Below, piece by piece: positions 52,703 through 61,760 of a stretch of 64,000 nucleotides of DNA. The stretch's first letter is position 1, and the number at the start of each line of letters is the position of its first letter. Source of the DNA: Streptomyces sp. TG1A-60 (GTDB lineage Bacteria > Actinomycetota > Actinomycetes > Streptomycetales > Streptomycetaceae); the NCBI RefSeq assembly GCF_037201975.1, contig NZ_CP147520.1, forward strand, positions 6,634,001 to 6,698,000, given 5' to 3'. Under the pieces are notes generated by a model. That model was not told the DNA's origin and did no database searches. It saw nothing but the letters and a program-made list of their open reading frames with translations. Both the position numbers and the translations under genes were made by a program.

Positions 52703-52875
52703 CACCGGGGACAACGCGGCACGGACCCGCTCGGTTACGCACCTTCGCTTCTCGGGCATCCTTCGTTCGGTGGATTTGTCCGACACGGCTATCGCCTGGC
52801 TCCTGGTACCCCGTTTGACTCGTTTTCTACTGGGCCCTTGCCGGGATCCCCGCAGAGAGCGGAGAGGTGCCTCAG

Positions 52876-53052
52876 ATGCTGTCGGCCAAGACGGGACGTC
52901 AGTCTCGCGTGATGGACCGGATGGGGCGCATCCTGGGCTGGCCGGAGGCCAAGGCAGCCGTCCTCGCCGGCGGCATCCACGTCACGTACGCCTGCGAACG
53001 GGCCTTCTTGCTGGCGCCGCATGGTCACGCTGGAGATGCCGGCACGCCGTGA
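52876..53052 (+). CDS. Possible small protein (weak)
   Basis: 58 residues, unrecognised: basic start (LSAKTGRQSRVMDRMGRILG) and a short hydrophobic middle. GGAGAGGTG lies 8 nt upstream of ATG 52876. Codon bias is weak and no family is evident; the 600-bp gap 52587-53187 otherwise contains only the terminator at 52660. Confidence 0.2.
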   Translation: MLSAKTGRQSRVMDRMGRILGWPEAKAAVLAGGIHVTYACERAFLLAPHGHAGDAGTP

Positions 53053-53187
53053 CGCACTGGGCGGCCCGGCGACGACGGCCCCGGAGTTCGCCTGAGGCAG
53101 GGCACCGGCGCGCCCGCCACGACCGCGCGCGTGGAGCACGTACACACGACAACCGTCTGCCCACGCGCGCGTGCGCATGCACGACGG

Positions 53188-54183
53188 CTACAGCCAGCCC
53201 CGCCGCTTGAAGAGCCGGTACACCAGCAGCTCCGTCACGGCCAACAGCGCGATCAGCGCCGGGTAGGACCATGTCCAGCGGAGTTCGGGCATGTGATCGA
53301 AGTTCATGCCGTAGACACCGGCGGCCATGGTGGGGATCGCGGCCATGGCAGCCCAGGCGGAGATCTTCCGCATGTCGTCGTTCTGGCGGACGCTCATCTG
53401 CGCCAGATGCGCGGACAGGATGTCGGAGACCAGCCGGTCCAGGCCCTCGACGGACTCGTTGACGCGCGTGAGGTGGTCGCTGACGTCACGGAAGAAGGGC
53501 TGGGCCGTCTCGTCGACGAAGGGCACCGCGGTGTTGTGACTGCCCGTGCCCGAGAGCCGGACGAGCGGTGCGGCGAGGGGGCCGGTGGCCCGGCGGAACT
53601 CCAGGACCTGGCGCTTGAAGGTGTAGATCCGGGAGGCCGTGTTCCGTGAGCCGCCGGCATCGGGGGAGAAGACCTCCGCCTCCAGTTCCTCCAGGTCGGT
53701 CTGGAGCTCGGTCGCCACGTCCAGGTAGTGGTCGACGGTGGCATCGGTGATCGCGTACAGCACGGACGTGGGCCCCTTGCCGAGCAGTTCGGGCTCTTGC
53801 TCCAGGCGGTGGCGTACGACGCCCAGGGGTGAGCCGTCGCCGTGGCGGACGGTCACGACGAAGGCGTGGCCGAGGAAGACCATGACCTCGCCGGAGGTGA
53901 CGGTGTCGCTCGTCGGCTCGTACGCGACCGGCTTGAGGACCATGAAAAGCGAGTCGTCGTACACCTCCAGCTTGGGCCGCTGGTGGGCCTTCAGCGCGTC
54001 CTCCACGGCCAGCGGATGCAGCGCGAACTCCTTGGTGACCAGGGCGAACTCCTTCTCCGTCGGCTCGTGCAGGCCGATCCACACGAAGCCGCCGGAGGCG
54101 CGGGCGGCGGCCAGGGCGCCGGAGAGGTCGTCGGGGCCCTCGGTGCGGTGGCCGTCGTGATAGACGGCGCAGTCGACGATCAC
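53188..54183 (-). CDS. corA: CorA-type Mg2+/Co2+ transporter
   Basis: 331 residues. A large cytoplasmic N-terminal alpha/beta domain and long coiled helix (TELQTDLEELEAEVFSPD) precede two C-terminal membrane helices with the selectivity motif YGMNF at about residue 290 and a basic end (KRRGW). It forms a pentameric channel for divalent cations. GTG 54183 has AAGGAA 8 nt upstream. There is no riboswitch-like leader. It is divergent from a phosphatase gene. Confidence 0.93.
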   Translation of the reverse strand: MIVDCAVYHDGHRTEGPDDLSGALAAARASGGFVWIGLHEPTEKEFALVTKEFALHPLAVEDALKAHQRPKLEVYDDSLFMVLKPVAYEPTSDTVTSGEVMVFLGHAFVVTVRHGDGSPLGVVRHRLEQEPELLGKGPTSVLYAITDATVDHYLDVATELQTDLEELEAEVFSPDAGGSRNTASRIYTFKRQVLEFRRATGPLAAPLVRLSGTGSHNTAVPFVDETAQPFFRDVSDHLTRVNESVEGLDRLVSDILSAHLAQMSVRQNDDMRKISAWAAMAAIPTMAAGVYGMNFDHMPELRWTWSYPALIALLAVTELLVYRLFKRRGWL

Positions 54184-54340
54184 AGGGAGTTCCTTTCTCG
54201 GGGAGCATCCCGCCCCCGCCGGAAGCGGGACGCATGCCGCGCGTCTCCATGGAGTTCCGCCGGACGCGGGGATGTCCCGCTTGTCCACAGGGCCCCGGGG
54301 CGGTCGCCTGCCACGGCACCGGTGCCGCGACAGGCGGCAC

Positions 54341-54346
54341 TAGGCT
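54341..54346 (+). promoter_or_regulatory. -10 element TAGGCT of a leaderless phosphatase transcript
   Basis: TAGGCT, then 7 nt, then ATG 54354. Confidence 0.45.
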
Positions 54347-54353
54347 GGGCCGC

Positions 54354-55040
54354 ATGCCCACGTTGATCCTTGTCCGGCACGGACGTTCCACCGCCAACAC
54401 CGATGGAGTGCTCGCCGGGTGGACGCCCGGGGTCGCGCTCGACGAGCGAGGCACCGCGCAGGCCGGGGCGCTGCCCGGCCGCCTCGCCGGGCTGCCGATC
54501 GCCGAGGTGGTCACCAGTCCGCTGCAGCGCTGCCGGGAGACGATGCGCCCGCTCCTCGACGCCCGGCCCGAACTCGGCCCGCACACCGACGACCGCATCG
54601 GCGAGTGCCACTACGGCGACTGGTCCGGCCGCAAGCTCGCCGAACTGAAGGACGAGCCGCTGATGGAGGTCGTACAGGCCCATCCGACGGCGGCCCGGTT
54701 CCCCGGCGGTGAGTCGATGCGCGCCATGCAGCACCGGGCCGCGGAGGCGGTACGGGAGTGGAACGAGCGCGTGGAGCGCGAGCACGGAGCGGACGCCGTG
54801 TATGTGATGTGCTCGCACGGCGACATCATCAAGTCGCTCGTGGCGGACGCCCTCGGACTTCATCTGGACCTCTTCCAGCGGATCACTGTCGAACCGTGTT
54901 CCATCACCGCGATCCGTTACACACGCCTCAGGCCGTTTCTCGTCCGTCTCGGCGACACCGGGGACCTCTCGTCCCTGGCGCCGCGCGAGGAGCCCCCGGG
55001 CGGTGACGCGACCGTCGGGGGCGGTGCGGGAGCACCGTGA
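54354..55040 (+). CDS. Histidine phosphatase family protein (MSMEG_4193-like)
   Basis: 228 residues. The phosphohistidine motif LVRHGRSTANTDG is at residues 6-18; the second catalytic His is in MCSHGDIIKSLVADAL, and GECHYGDWSGRKLAEL is typical of the family. It follows a conserved actinobacterial gene order with DUF3090, the SCO1664-like protein and mshC. A phosphomutase or sugar-phosphate phosphatase role is possible, but untested. The C-terminal 30 residues are a Gly/Pro-rich tail. The mRNA is probably leaderless. Confidence 0.92.
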   Translation: MPTLILVRHGRSTANTDGVLAGWTPGVALDERGTAQAGALPGRLAGLPIAEVVTSPLQRCRETMRPLLDARPELGPHTDDRIGECHYGDWSGRKLAELKDEPLMEVVQAHPTAARFPGGESMRAMQHRAAEAVREWNERVEREHGADAVYVMCSHGDIIKSLVADALGLHLDLFQRITVEPCSITAIRYTRLRPFLVRLGDTGDLSSLAPREEPPGGDATVGGGAGAP

Positions 55041-55136
55041 TCGTCAACCGCAGTAGGGTGAAGCGGTCGCGACGGCGCTGAACCAGTCAGCAGCCCCGAG
55101 CGGCCGGCCCCGACGTCGATTCCCATGGAGACAGGC

Positions 55137-55727
55137 GTGTCCCGTCAGGTGTTCCTCTACGACCCCCCGGACCGCTTCGTGGCCGGCACGGTCGGGCTGC
55201 CCGGGCGCCGGACCTTCTTCCTGCAGGCCTCCTCAGGGCAGCGTGTCACCAGTGTGGCCCTGGAGAAGGCCCAGGTCGCCGCGCTCGCCGAGCGCATGGA
55301 CGAACTGCTCGACGAGGTCGTGCGGCGCAGCGGCGGCAGTGCCGCGGTGCCGGCCGTCGCGCCCACCGAGGTGTCGGACACGGCGCCACTGGAAACCCCC
55401 ATCGAGGAGGAGTTCCGGGTCGGCACCATGGCGTTGGCCTGGGACGGCGACGAGCAGTGCATGATCATCGAGGCGCAGGCCCTGGTCGAGCTGGACGCCG
55501 ACTCCGAGGAGGACCTGGCCGAGGCGGAGGAGCGGATGCTCCAGGACGAGGAGAACGGCCCGCCGATGCTCCGCGTCCGCCTCACCGGCACGCAGGCCCG
55601 GGCCTTCGCCAAGCGCGCCCTCGACGTCGTCAACGCGGGACGGCCGCCGTGCCCTCTGTGCAGCCTGCCGCTCGATCCGGAGGGACACGTATGTCCGCGC
55701 CAGAACGGATACCGGCGCGGGGAGTGA
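55137..55727 (+). CDS. DUF3090 family protein
   Basis: 196 residues. It starts SRQVFLYDPPDRFVAGTVG, has RTFFLQASSGQRVTSVALEK, and ends in a zinc ribbon (CPLCSLPLDPEGHVC). Conserved in Actinobacteria, function unknown. The GTG at 55137 follows GGAGA; ATG 55125 would add four residues. TAGGGT at about 55055 may be its -10. Its end overlaps the next gene by 37 nt, so the two are co-translated. Confidence 0.9.
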   Translation: MSRQVFLYDPPDRFVAGTVGLPGRRTFFLQASSGQRVTSVALEKAQVAALAERMDELLDEVVRRSGGSAAVPAVAPTEVSDTAPLETPIEEEFRVGTMALAWDGDEQCMIIEAQALVELDADSEEDLAEAEERMLQDEENGPPMLRVRLTGTQARAFAKRALDVVNAGRPPCPLCSLPLDPEGHVCPRQNGYRRGE

Positions 55728-56569
55728 CCTCCTCCGCCTCCGCCGAGCCGCCACCCGCCCGGCCATCGGTCGATTCGCCGGCCGGGCCGTTGGTCGAACT
55801 GCTGGCCGAGGGTGAGCTGACCGTGCGCGGACAGGTGCGGGAGGCGTCCAACGCCGTGCTGTACTGCACGGTCTCGTACGAGGGACGGCAGGCCGCCTGT
55901 GTCTACAAGCCCGTCGCAGGGGAGCGGCCCCTGTGGGACTTCCCCGACGGGACGCTGGCGCAGCGGGAGGTGGCCGCGTACGAGGTGTCCGAGGCGACCG
56001 GTTGGGGGCTCGTCCCGCCCACCGTGCTGCGGGACGGTCCGTACGGCGAGGGCATGTGCCAGTTGTGGATCGAGGGCCAGCCCGGGTCCGAGCTGCTGGC
56101 GCTGATGGACGGCGAGGAGGCCGGGGAGGGCTGGAAGGCCGTCGGATTCGCCGAGGTCGGGGACGGGAGGGCCGCGCTTCTCGTGCACGCCGACGATCTG
56201 CGGCTGCGCCGGCTCGCCGTCCTCGACGCGGTCGTCAACAACGCCGACCGCAAGGGCGGGCATCTGCTCCCCGCCGCCGAGGGGCGGTTGTACGGTATCG
56301 ACCACGGGGTCACCTTCAACGTCGAGAACAAGCTGCGGACGTTGTTGTGGGGATGGGCCGGGGAGCCGCTCACCGGTGAGGCCGTCGAGGTGCTGCGGCA
56401 GCTGCGGGACGCGCTCGGTCAGGGCGGGGAGCTGGCGGCGAAGCTGTCGGCACTGATCACACCGGCCGAGCTGGACGCCACGCGGGAGCGGGTCGCCGCG
56501 CTCCTGACGAGCGGACGGCACCCGGAGCCGAGCGGCGAGTGGCCGGCGATCCCGTGGCCACCGGTCTGA
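55691..56569 (+). CDS. SCO1664 family protein (PI3/4-kinase-like fold)
   Basis: 292 residues. The TIGR03843 signatures are present: AVLYCTVSYEGRQAACVYKP (nucleotide-binding lobe with Lys), PLWDFPDGTLAQREVAAYEV, the loop VLDAVVNNADRKGGHLL and GIDHGVTFN. This family looks like a divergent lipid-kinase fold; its reaction is unknown. GGAGG lies 7 nt before ATG 55691. It is translationally coupled to DUF3090 and precedes mshC. Confidence 0.92.
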   Translation: MSAPERIPARGVTSSASAEPPPARPSVDSPAGPLVELLAEGELTVRGQVREASNAVLYCTVSYEGRQAACVYKPVAGERPLWDFPDGTLAQREVAAYEVSEATGWGLVPPTVLRDGPYGEGMCQLWIEGQPGSELLALMDGEEAGEGWKAVGFAEVGDGRAALLVHADDLRLRRLAVLDAVVNNADRKGGHLLPAAEGRLYGIDHGVTFNVENKLRTLLWGWAGEPLTGEAVEVLRQLRDALGQGGELAAKLSALITPAELDATRERVAALLTSGRHPEPSGEWPAIPWPPV

Positions 56570-56609
56570 GGGCACCCCTCACGTGTGGAGCAGGGGGCGT
56601 GCTTCGTCA

Positions 56610-56638
56610 GGGGCACGGGGAACTGTGCGCTCAGCCAC
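56610..56638 (+). repeat. Dispersed intergenic element, copy 4
   Basis: GGGGCACGGGGAACTGTGCG followed by CTCAGCCAC; same family as 16626. Confidence 0.45.
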
Positions 56639-56767
56639 ATACCAGCGGCAGCCGCAGGACAGGGCGCACACCGAGTCAGGCGCCCTGTCCACGTGTCAGC
56701 CGCGGTCGCGCAGCAGGGCGTGCCCCCGAGCGGACAGGCACCCGGCTTGGCCGCGCGGCGATCGGGT

Positions 56768-56773
56768 TAGGCT
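56768..56773 (+). promoter_or_regulatory. -10 element TAGGCT of a leaderless mshC transcript
   Basis: TAGGCT, then 6 nt, then ATG 56780; no ribosome site. Confidence 0.45.
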
Positions 56774-56779
56774 CGTGCC

Positions 56780-58009
56780 ATGTATGCCTGGCCCGCTTCT
56801 GAGGTCCCCGCCCTGCCCGGCAAGGGCCGCGACCTTCGGATCCACGACACCGCGACCGATGGGCTCGTCACCCTCGCCCCCGGTCCCGTCGCCCGTATCT
56901 ACGTGTGCGGTATCACCCCGTACGACGCGACCCACATAGGTCACGCGGCGACCTACAACGCGTTCGACCTCGTACAGCGCGTGTGGCTCGACACCAAGCG
57001 GCAGGTTCACTACGTCCAGAACGTGACGGACGTCGACGACCCCCTGCTGGAACGGGCCGCGCGCGACGCCATCGACTGGGTGGCCCTCGCCGAGAAGGAG
57101 ACCGCCCTCTTCCGTGAGGACATGACCGCCCTGCGGATGCTGCCCCCGCGGCACTACATCGGCGCGGTCGAGGCCATCCCCGGCATCGTTCCGCTCGTCG
57201 AGCGGCTCAGGGACTCCGGCGCCGCGTACGAACTCGAAGGGGACATCTACTTCTCCGTCGAGTCCGACCCCGACTTCGGCAAGGTGTCGGGCCTCGACGC
57301 CGCCGCGATGCGGCTGCTGTCCGCCGAGCGCGGCGGGGACCCGGACCGGGCCGGGAAGAAGAACCCGCTCGACCCGATGCTCTGGACGGCCGCGCGGGAG
57401 GGCGAACCCAGCTGGGACGGCGGCTCCCTCGGGCGCGGCCGTCCCGGCTGGCACATCGAGTGCGTCGCCATCGCCCTCGACCACCTGGGCATGGGCTTCG
57501 ACGTACAGGGCGGCGGTTCCGACCTCGCCTTCCCGCACCACGAGATGGGCGCCTCGCACGCGCAGGCGCTGACCGGCGAGTTCCCCATGGCCAAGGCGTA
57601 CGTCCACGCCGGCATGGTCGCGCTGCACGGCGAGAAGATGTCGAAGTCCAAGGGCAACCTGGTCTTCGTCTCCAAGCTGCGCCGCGACGGGGTCGACCCG
57701 GCCGCGATACGGCTCGCGCTCCTCGCCCACCACTACCGGGCCGACTGGGAGTGGACCGACCAGGTGCTCCAGGACGCCGTGGCCCGGCTCGACCGGTGGC
57801 GCGCCGCCGTCTCCCGGCCCGACGGACCGCCCGCCGAGGCCCTGGTCGAGGAGATCCGCCAGGCCCTCTCGAACGACCTGGCCGCGCCGGCGGCGCTCGC
57901 CGCGGTCGACCGCTGGGCCGCGTTCCAGCAGGAGCATGGCGGTACGGACGAGGGCGCACCCGGCGTCGTGTCGCGTGCCGTGGACGCCCTCCTCGGCGTG
58001 GCCCTGTGA
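56780..58009 (+). CDS. mshC: L-cysteine:1D-myo-inositol 2-amino-2-deoxy-glucopyranoside ligase
   Basis: 409 residues. It joins cysteine to GlcN-inositol with ATP, the fourth step of mycothiol synthesis. It evolved from cysteinyl-tRNA synthetase: HIGH is [14 protein letters not shown] is EKMSKSKGN, and zinc ligands are [16 protein letters not shown] and HHEMG. It lacks the anticodon domain, which separates it from CysS. The mRNA looks leaderless, and a strong terminator follows at 58066. Confidence 0.95.
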   Translation: MYAWPASEVPALPGKGRDLRIHDTATDGLVTLAPGPVARIYVCGITPYDATHIGHAATYNAFDLVQRVWLDTKRQVHYVQNVTDVDDPLLERAARDAIDWVALAEKETALFREDMTALRMLPPRHYIGAVEAIPGIVPLVERLRDSGAAYELEGDIYFSVESDPDFGKVSGLDAAAMRLLSAERGGDPDRAGKKNPLDPMLWTAAREGEPSWDGGSLGRGRPGWHIECVAIALDHLGMGFDVQGGGSDLAFPHHEMGASHAQALTGEFPMAKAYVHAGMVALHGEKMSKSKGNLVFVSKLRRDGVDPAAIRLALLAHHYRADWEWTDQVLQDAVARLDRWRAAVSRPDGPPAEALVEEIRQALSNDLAAPAALAAVDRWAAFQQEHGGTDEGAPGVVSRAVDALLGVAL

Positions 58010-58065
58010 AGTAACGACTCTGCACAGGCGCCCGCGACGGCGCACGGGCCACACGACGCGAGAGC

Positions 58066-58102
58066 GTGGGGCGCCTCCTCCAGCCCGGAGGAGGCGCCCC
58101 AC
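58066..58102 (+). terminator. Terminator after mshC
   Basis: Perfect 16-bp arms (58066-58081 and 58087-58102), 5-nt loop. Confidence 0.7.
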
Positions 58103-58176
58103 CGTCTTGTCCGGAACCCGCCGTCGGATCCACCGGATCCGTACGCCTCACCTCCTGGCTGTTGTCGGAACTTCGG

Positions 58177-58212
58177 CCGACCGAACCGACCGAGCCGACC
58201 GAGCCAACCGAG
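58177..58212. repeat. 9-bp tandem repeat CCGACCGAG, four copies
   Basis: CCGACCGAA, two CCGACCGAG and CCAACCGAG in tandem. The gap 58010-58453 has no gene; apart from this and the terminator it shows nothing recognisable. Confidence 0.7.
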
Positions 58213-58453
58213 CCGACGAAGGCCGGTTCTCCCCGTCCCTGGGGCGGGCCGCGCCCGCGGGGCACAACCGAGCACGCGAACGGCGAGGCGTCCAGAACGC
58301 AACAATCCGGCCGACGGCTGTCATGAGGCTGTCAAGAGCCTGTCGGTCGTTTGTCGAAGGGCTGCGGGGCCTGTCGGCATGTGATGGGGTGACAGACGTC
58401 AGCTGAAAGGCCGGACCGGCCAACTGCCGGTCCCTTCGTGGAAGGGACGAACA

Positions 58454-59428
58454 GTGGCACCCCCGCAACCCGCCCCCGCTCGTCACATCGGTCGGCGCCG
58501 ACTGCTCACGACCTCGGCCGCCACCGCAGGCGCCCTGCTCGTCGGATCGTCGGCCGCGACCGCCTCGGCCACCGAACACCCGTGGCCCGACGTCATCCCG
58601 CTGCCCGACGGCTTCCGCCCCGAGGGCATCACCATCGGCGGCGGCCCCTACGCCTACCTGGGCTCCCTCGGTGACGGTTCCATCTACCGCGCCGACCTGC
58701 GCACCGGTGAGGGCCGCATCATCTCCAAGGGCCCCGGTACGCCTTCCGTCGGGCTCGAACTCGACGACCGGGGACGGCTGTTCGTCGCAGGGCGCGGTCA
58801 GGGCGCGCGGGTGGTGGACGCGCGCACCGGCGAGATCATCGCGTCGTACGTGCTCACCACGAAGACGCCGACCTTCGCCAACGACGTCTTCCTCACCCCG
58901 AAGGCCGCCTGGTTCACCGACTCCTACCAGCCCGCCCTGTATGCCCTGCCGCTCGGCCGCCACGGCCGGCTGCCGGATCCGGACGAGGTCGTCGCGGTCA
59001 CCCTGAGCGGCGACTGGAGCCAGACTCCCGGCGAGGTCGTCAACGCCAACGGCATCACCCGGACCCCGGACGGCAGGGCCCTGCTGGTCGTGCAGTCCGG
59101 CGTCGGCGGACTGCACCGGGTCAACCCGAGGACCGGAGTCACCGAACTCGTCGACCTCGGCGGCGCGGCCCCCCTCACCAACGGCGACGGGCTGCTGCTC
59201 CTCGGACGGCGGCTGTACGTGGTCCAGAACCGCCAGAACGCCATCGACGTGTTCAGGCTCGCCGAGGACGGCCGCAGCGGCATCTTCGAGGGCCGCCTCA
59301 CGGACGCGCACTTCGACGTCCCGACGACTGTCGCGGCCCACAGGAAGCGCCTCTACCTGCCCAACGCCCGCTTCACGACGACCCCGACCCCGGACACGAC
59401 CTACTCGCTGGTGGCAGTGAAGCGCTGA
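58454..59428 (+). CDS. Secreted SMP-30/gluconolactonase-like beta-propeller protein
   Basis: 324 residues. A Tat-type signal (GRRRLLTTSAATAGALLVGS) is followed by a beta-propeller with LPDGFRPEGITIGGGPYAYL, repeated D-x-G strands and TFANDVFLTPKAAWFTDSY and GEVVNANGITRTPDG, which supply metal ligands in SMP-30 proteins. Lactonase activity is possible but unproven. GTG 58454 follows GGAAGGGA. It stands between mshC and parJ. Confidence 0.88.
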   Translation: MAPPQPAPARHIGRRRLLTTSAATAGALLVGSSAATASATEHPWPDVIPLPDGFRPEGITIGGGPYAYLGSLGDGSIYRADLRTGEGRIISKGPGTPSVGLELDDRGRLFVAGRGQGARVVDARTGEIIASYVLTTKTPTFANDVFLTPKAAWFTDSYQPALYALPLGRHGRLPDPDEVVAVTLSGDWSQTPGEVVNANGITRTPDGRALLVVQSGVGGLHRVNPRTGVTELVDLGGAAPLTNGDGLLLLGRRLYVVQNRQNAIDVFRLAEDGRSGIFEGRLTDAHFDVPTTVAAHRKRLYLPNARFTTTPTPDTTYSLVAVKR

Positions 59429-59486
59429 GTGTTGCTGTCGCCTGTCGCGGCACTGGACACCGGTGCCGTCCCCGCGCTCCCTCCGA

Positions 59487-59514
59487 GGGGCGCGGGGATC
59501 TGCGTGATCAGCCA
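59487..59514 (+). repeat. Dispersed intergenic element, copy 5
   Basis: GGGGCGCGGGGATCTGCGTG followed by ATCAGCCA, between convergent genes; same family as 16626. Confidence 0.45.
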
Positions 59515-59563
59515 CGGCGGGGCCCCCGGTGTCCGCGCGGCGTCTCCCCTCCGTGTCCCGGTC

Positions 59564-60568
59564 TCAGTCCTCCGACGATTCCTCGTCCTCGCCGCCGGCG
59601 CGCGGGGGCTTCGGCGGTCGCGGGCGGCCACTGGGATTGTCTTTCGGATTCCACGCGCCGGCCCCCGTGTCGCCCCCGTCAGCCGTGGCGTGGCCCCCTG
59701 CCGATCCGCCGGGGCCGCCGCCGGGACCACCGTCGCGGTGCCTGAGATACCGCTCGAACTCTCGTGCGATGGCCTCACCCGACGCCTCGGGCAGCTCCGC
59801 GGTGTCCCGGGCCTCCTCCAGCGTCTGCACGTACTCCGCGACCTCGCTGTCCTCGGAGGCCAACTGGTCCACGCCCACCTGCCAGGCGCGCGCGTCCTCG
59901 GGCAGCTCGCCCAGCGGGATGCGCACGTCGATCAGATCCTCCAGGCGGTTCAGGAGGGCCAGGGTCGCCTTCGGGTTGGGCGGCTGCGACACGTAGTGCG
60001 GCACGGCGGCCCAGAGCGAGACCGCAGGGACACCCGCGTGCGTGCACGCCTCCTGGAGGATGCCGACGATGCCCGTGGGGCCCTCGTACTTGGTCTCCTC
60101 CAGGTTCATGCGCTGCGCCAGATCCGGGTCGGACGTGACACCGCTGACCGGCACCGGACGCGTGTGCGGGGTGTCGCCGAGCAGCGCGCCCAGGACGACC
60201 ACCAGCTCCACGCCCAGCTCGTGGGCGAAGCCCAGCAGTTCGTTGCAGAACGAGCGCCAGCGCATCGACGGTTCGATACCTCGGACGAGTACGAGATCGC
60301 GGGGCTTGTCGCCACCGACCCGGACGACCGACAACCTTGTCGTCGGCCAGGTGATCTTCCGTACTCCGCCGTCCAGCCACACGGTGGGGCGGTTGACCTG
60401 GAAGTCGTAGTAGTCCTCGGCGTCCAGCGCCGCGAACACCTCGCCCTTCCATTCCTTGTCCAGATGCGCGACCGCGGTGGAGGCGGCGTCGCCGGCGTCG
60501 TTCCAGCCTTCGAACGCGGCCACCATCACTGGGTCGATCAGCTCGGGAACCCCCTCCAGCTCGATCAC
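59564..60568 (-). CDS. parJ: ParJ, PAC2-family regulator of ParA
   Basis: 334 residues. The PAC2 domain is clear: VPELIDPVMVAAFEGWNDAG, VWLDGGVRKITWPTTRL, GALLGDTPHTRPVPVSG and GAPAVSLW-like VPAVSLWAAVPHYVSQPPNP. A Gly/Pro/Asp-rich tail follows from about residue 285. It matches my memory of S. coelicolor SCO1662 (ParJ), which promotes ParA depolymerisation during sporulation. AGGAGG lies 6 nt before GTG 60568; TAAGGT about 40 bp upstream may be its -10. Confidence 0.92.
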   Translation of the reverse strand: MIELEGVPELIDPVMVAAFEGWNDAGDAASTAVAHLDKEWKGEVFAALDAEDYYDFQVNRPTVWLDGGVRKITWPTTRLSVVRVGGDKPRDLVLVRGIEPSMRWRSFCNELLGFAHELGVELVVVLGALLGDTPHTRPVPVSGVTSDPDLAQRMNLEETKYEGPTGIVGILQEACTHAGVPAVSLWAAVPHYVSQPPNPKATLALLNRLEDLIDVRIPLGELPEDARAWQVGVDQLASEDSEVAEYVQTLEEARDTAELPEASGEAIAREFERYLRHRDGGPGGGPGGSAGGHATADGGDTGAGAWNPKDNPSGRPRPPKPPRAGGEDEESSED

Positions 60569-60784
60569 CCAGCGCCTCCTTCCGACGTGCCCTCGCGTAC
60601 GCCCCAACCTTACGGCGTGCCGCGGGGGCCTCCGCAGCCCCCTTGCACGGGGGGTGAACGGATCAATGCCCCGTTCGCACGGACGAAACACTCCCGGGCC
60701 CACCCGGGCCATGAGTGATCGTTTTCGCCCAACGGCCCCGTTCCGGCCCCGGAGCGGTCGCCCCGGCGCGGGGACGTTCACCCG

Positions 60785-61456
60785 TCACAGCGAGGACCGC
60801 AGCCACTGCTCCACGCTCGCGATATGCACCGTCGCCCAGGAGCGCGCGGCGTCGGCGTCGCGGTCGCGGAGGGCGGCCAGGATGGCGCGATGCTCGTGCA
60901 GGGTGCGGCTGACGGCGTCCTCCTGGGTCAGGCCGCGCCAGCTGCGGGCCCGGGTGGTCGGGCCCGACAACCCGTCAAGAAGCGAGCAGAGCACGGAGTT
61001 CCCGGAACTCTGCACGATGCCTCTGTGGAACTCCAGATCGCACGCGACCAGCTCCTCCACCGACGGGTCGGTGCCGAGCTTGTCCAACTGGGCACCCAGA
61101 GCGTCCAGTTGCTGCTCGCTGATGCGCAGGGCAGCCATCGCGGTCGCCGCCGGTTCCAGTATGCGCCGTACGGCGAGGAACTCCAGGACCGTGTCGTCGC
61201 GATGGAAGTCGACGACGAAACTCATCGCCTCCAGAAGGAGTTGGGGGTCCAGGCTGGTGACATAGGTGCCGTCGCCCTGCCGTACGTCCAGGATGCGGAT
61301 CAACGACAGGGCGCGCACCGCCTCGCGCAGGGAGTTGCGGGACAGCCCGAGATCGGCGGCGAGCTCGCTCTCCTTCGGGAGTCGGTCGCCGGGGCGCAGC
61401 GCGCCAGAGACGATCATGCCCTTGATCTTCTCGATCGCCTCGTCGGTGACTGCCAC
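60785..61456 (-). CDS. FadR-subfamily GntR regulator
   Basis: 223 residues. Winged helix: GDRLPKESELAADLGLSRNS, LREAVRALSLIRILDVRQGDGTYV. The FCD ligand domain spans about residues 75-215 with the metal ligands in CDLEFHRGIV and the late HEHRAI His. The GTG at 61456 has GGGAGGGG 5 nt upstream; ATG 61483 would lie inside a palindrome and is less likely. It is near, but not in, the glycerol operon. The ligand is probably a small carboxylate or sugar acid. Confidence 0.87.
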   Translation of the reverse strand: MAVTDEAIEKIKGMIVSGALRPGDRLPKESELAADLGLSRNSLREAVRALSLIRILDVRQGDGTYVTSLDPQLLLEAMSFVVDFHRDDTVLEFLAVRRILEPAATAMAALRISEQQLDALGAQLDKLGTDPSVEELVACDLEFHRGIVQSSGNSVLCSLLDGLSGPTTRARSWRGLTQEDAVSRTLHEHRAILAALRDRDADAARSWATVHIASVEQWLRSSL

Positions 61457-61477
61457 GGCGACCCCTCCCACTCGTTC

Positions 61478-61492
61478 AGACATCCGATGTCT
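61478..61492. promoter_or_regulatory. Palindromic operator AGACATC-C-GATGTCT of the FadR-type gene
   Basis: Perfect 7-bp arms around one C, 22 bp upstream of the GTG start. Its position suggests autoregulation by the adjacent GntR protein. Confidence 0.5.
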
Positions 61493-61630
61493 CAGGCCAT
61501 TATGGGGGCTCTCTCAGCCTCCGGAGCATGGGTGGTGCTGGACCGTAACACCGTTCTCCGGACGCGCGCCCCGGTGTCTCGCCCTGTGGCTCCCGCCCCA
61601 CCCGGCATCACCCCAGGCCACGGCGTACGA

Positions 61631-61678
61631 AAGGGGGCGGCCCCATCGCCGTACCGGCATGGATGGAGCCGCCCCCTT
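61631..61678 (-). terminator. Terminator of the glycerol operon
   Basis: AAGGGGGCGGC (61631-61641) pairs with GCCGCCCCCTT (61668-61678); an inner CCCAT/ATGG pair extends the stem. It lies 83 bp after the glpD stop. Confidence 0.65.
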
Positions 61679-61760
61679 CGATGGATCCGGGCCCGGAGCG
61701 GAAGGGGCTCGTCCCCGCTCGGTGCTCGCCCCCGGTCAGGGGAGGGGGCCGGCACCGGGT

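Noticed and set aside
53770..54366. Plus-strand frames opposite corA
   Set aside because: No ribosome site or family; antisense to a well-supported CorA gene.
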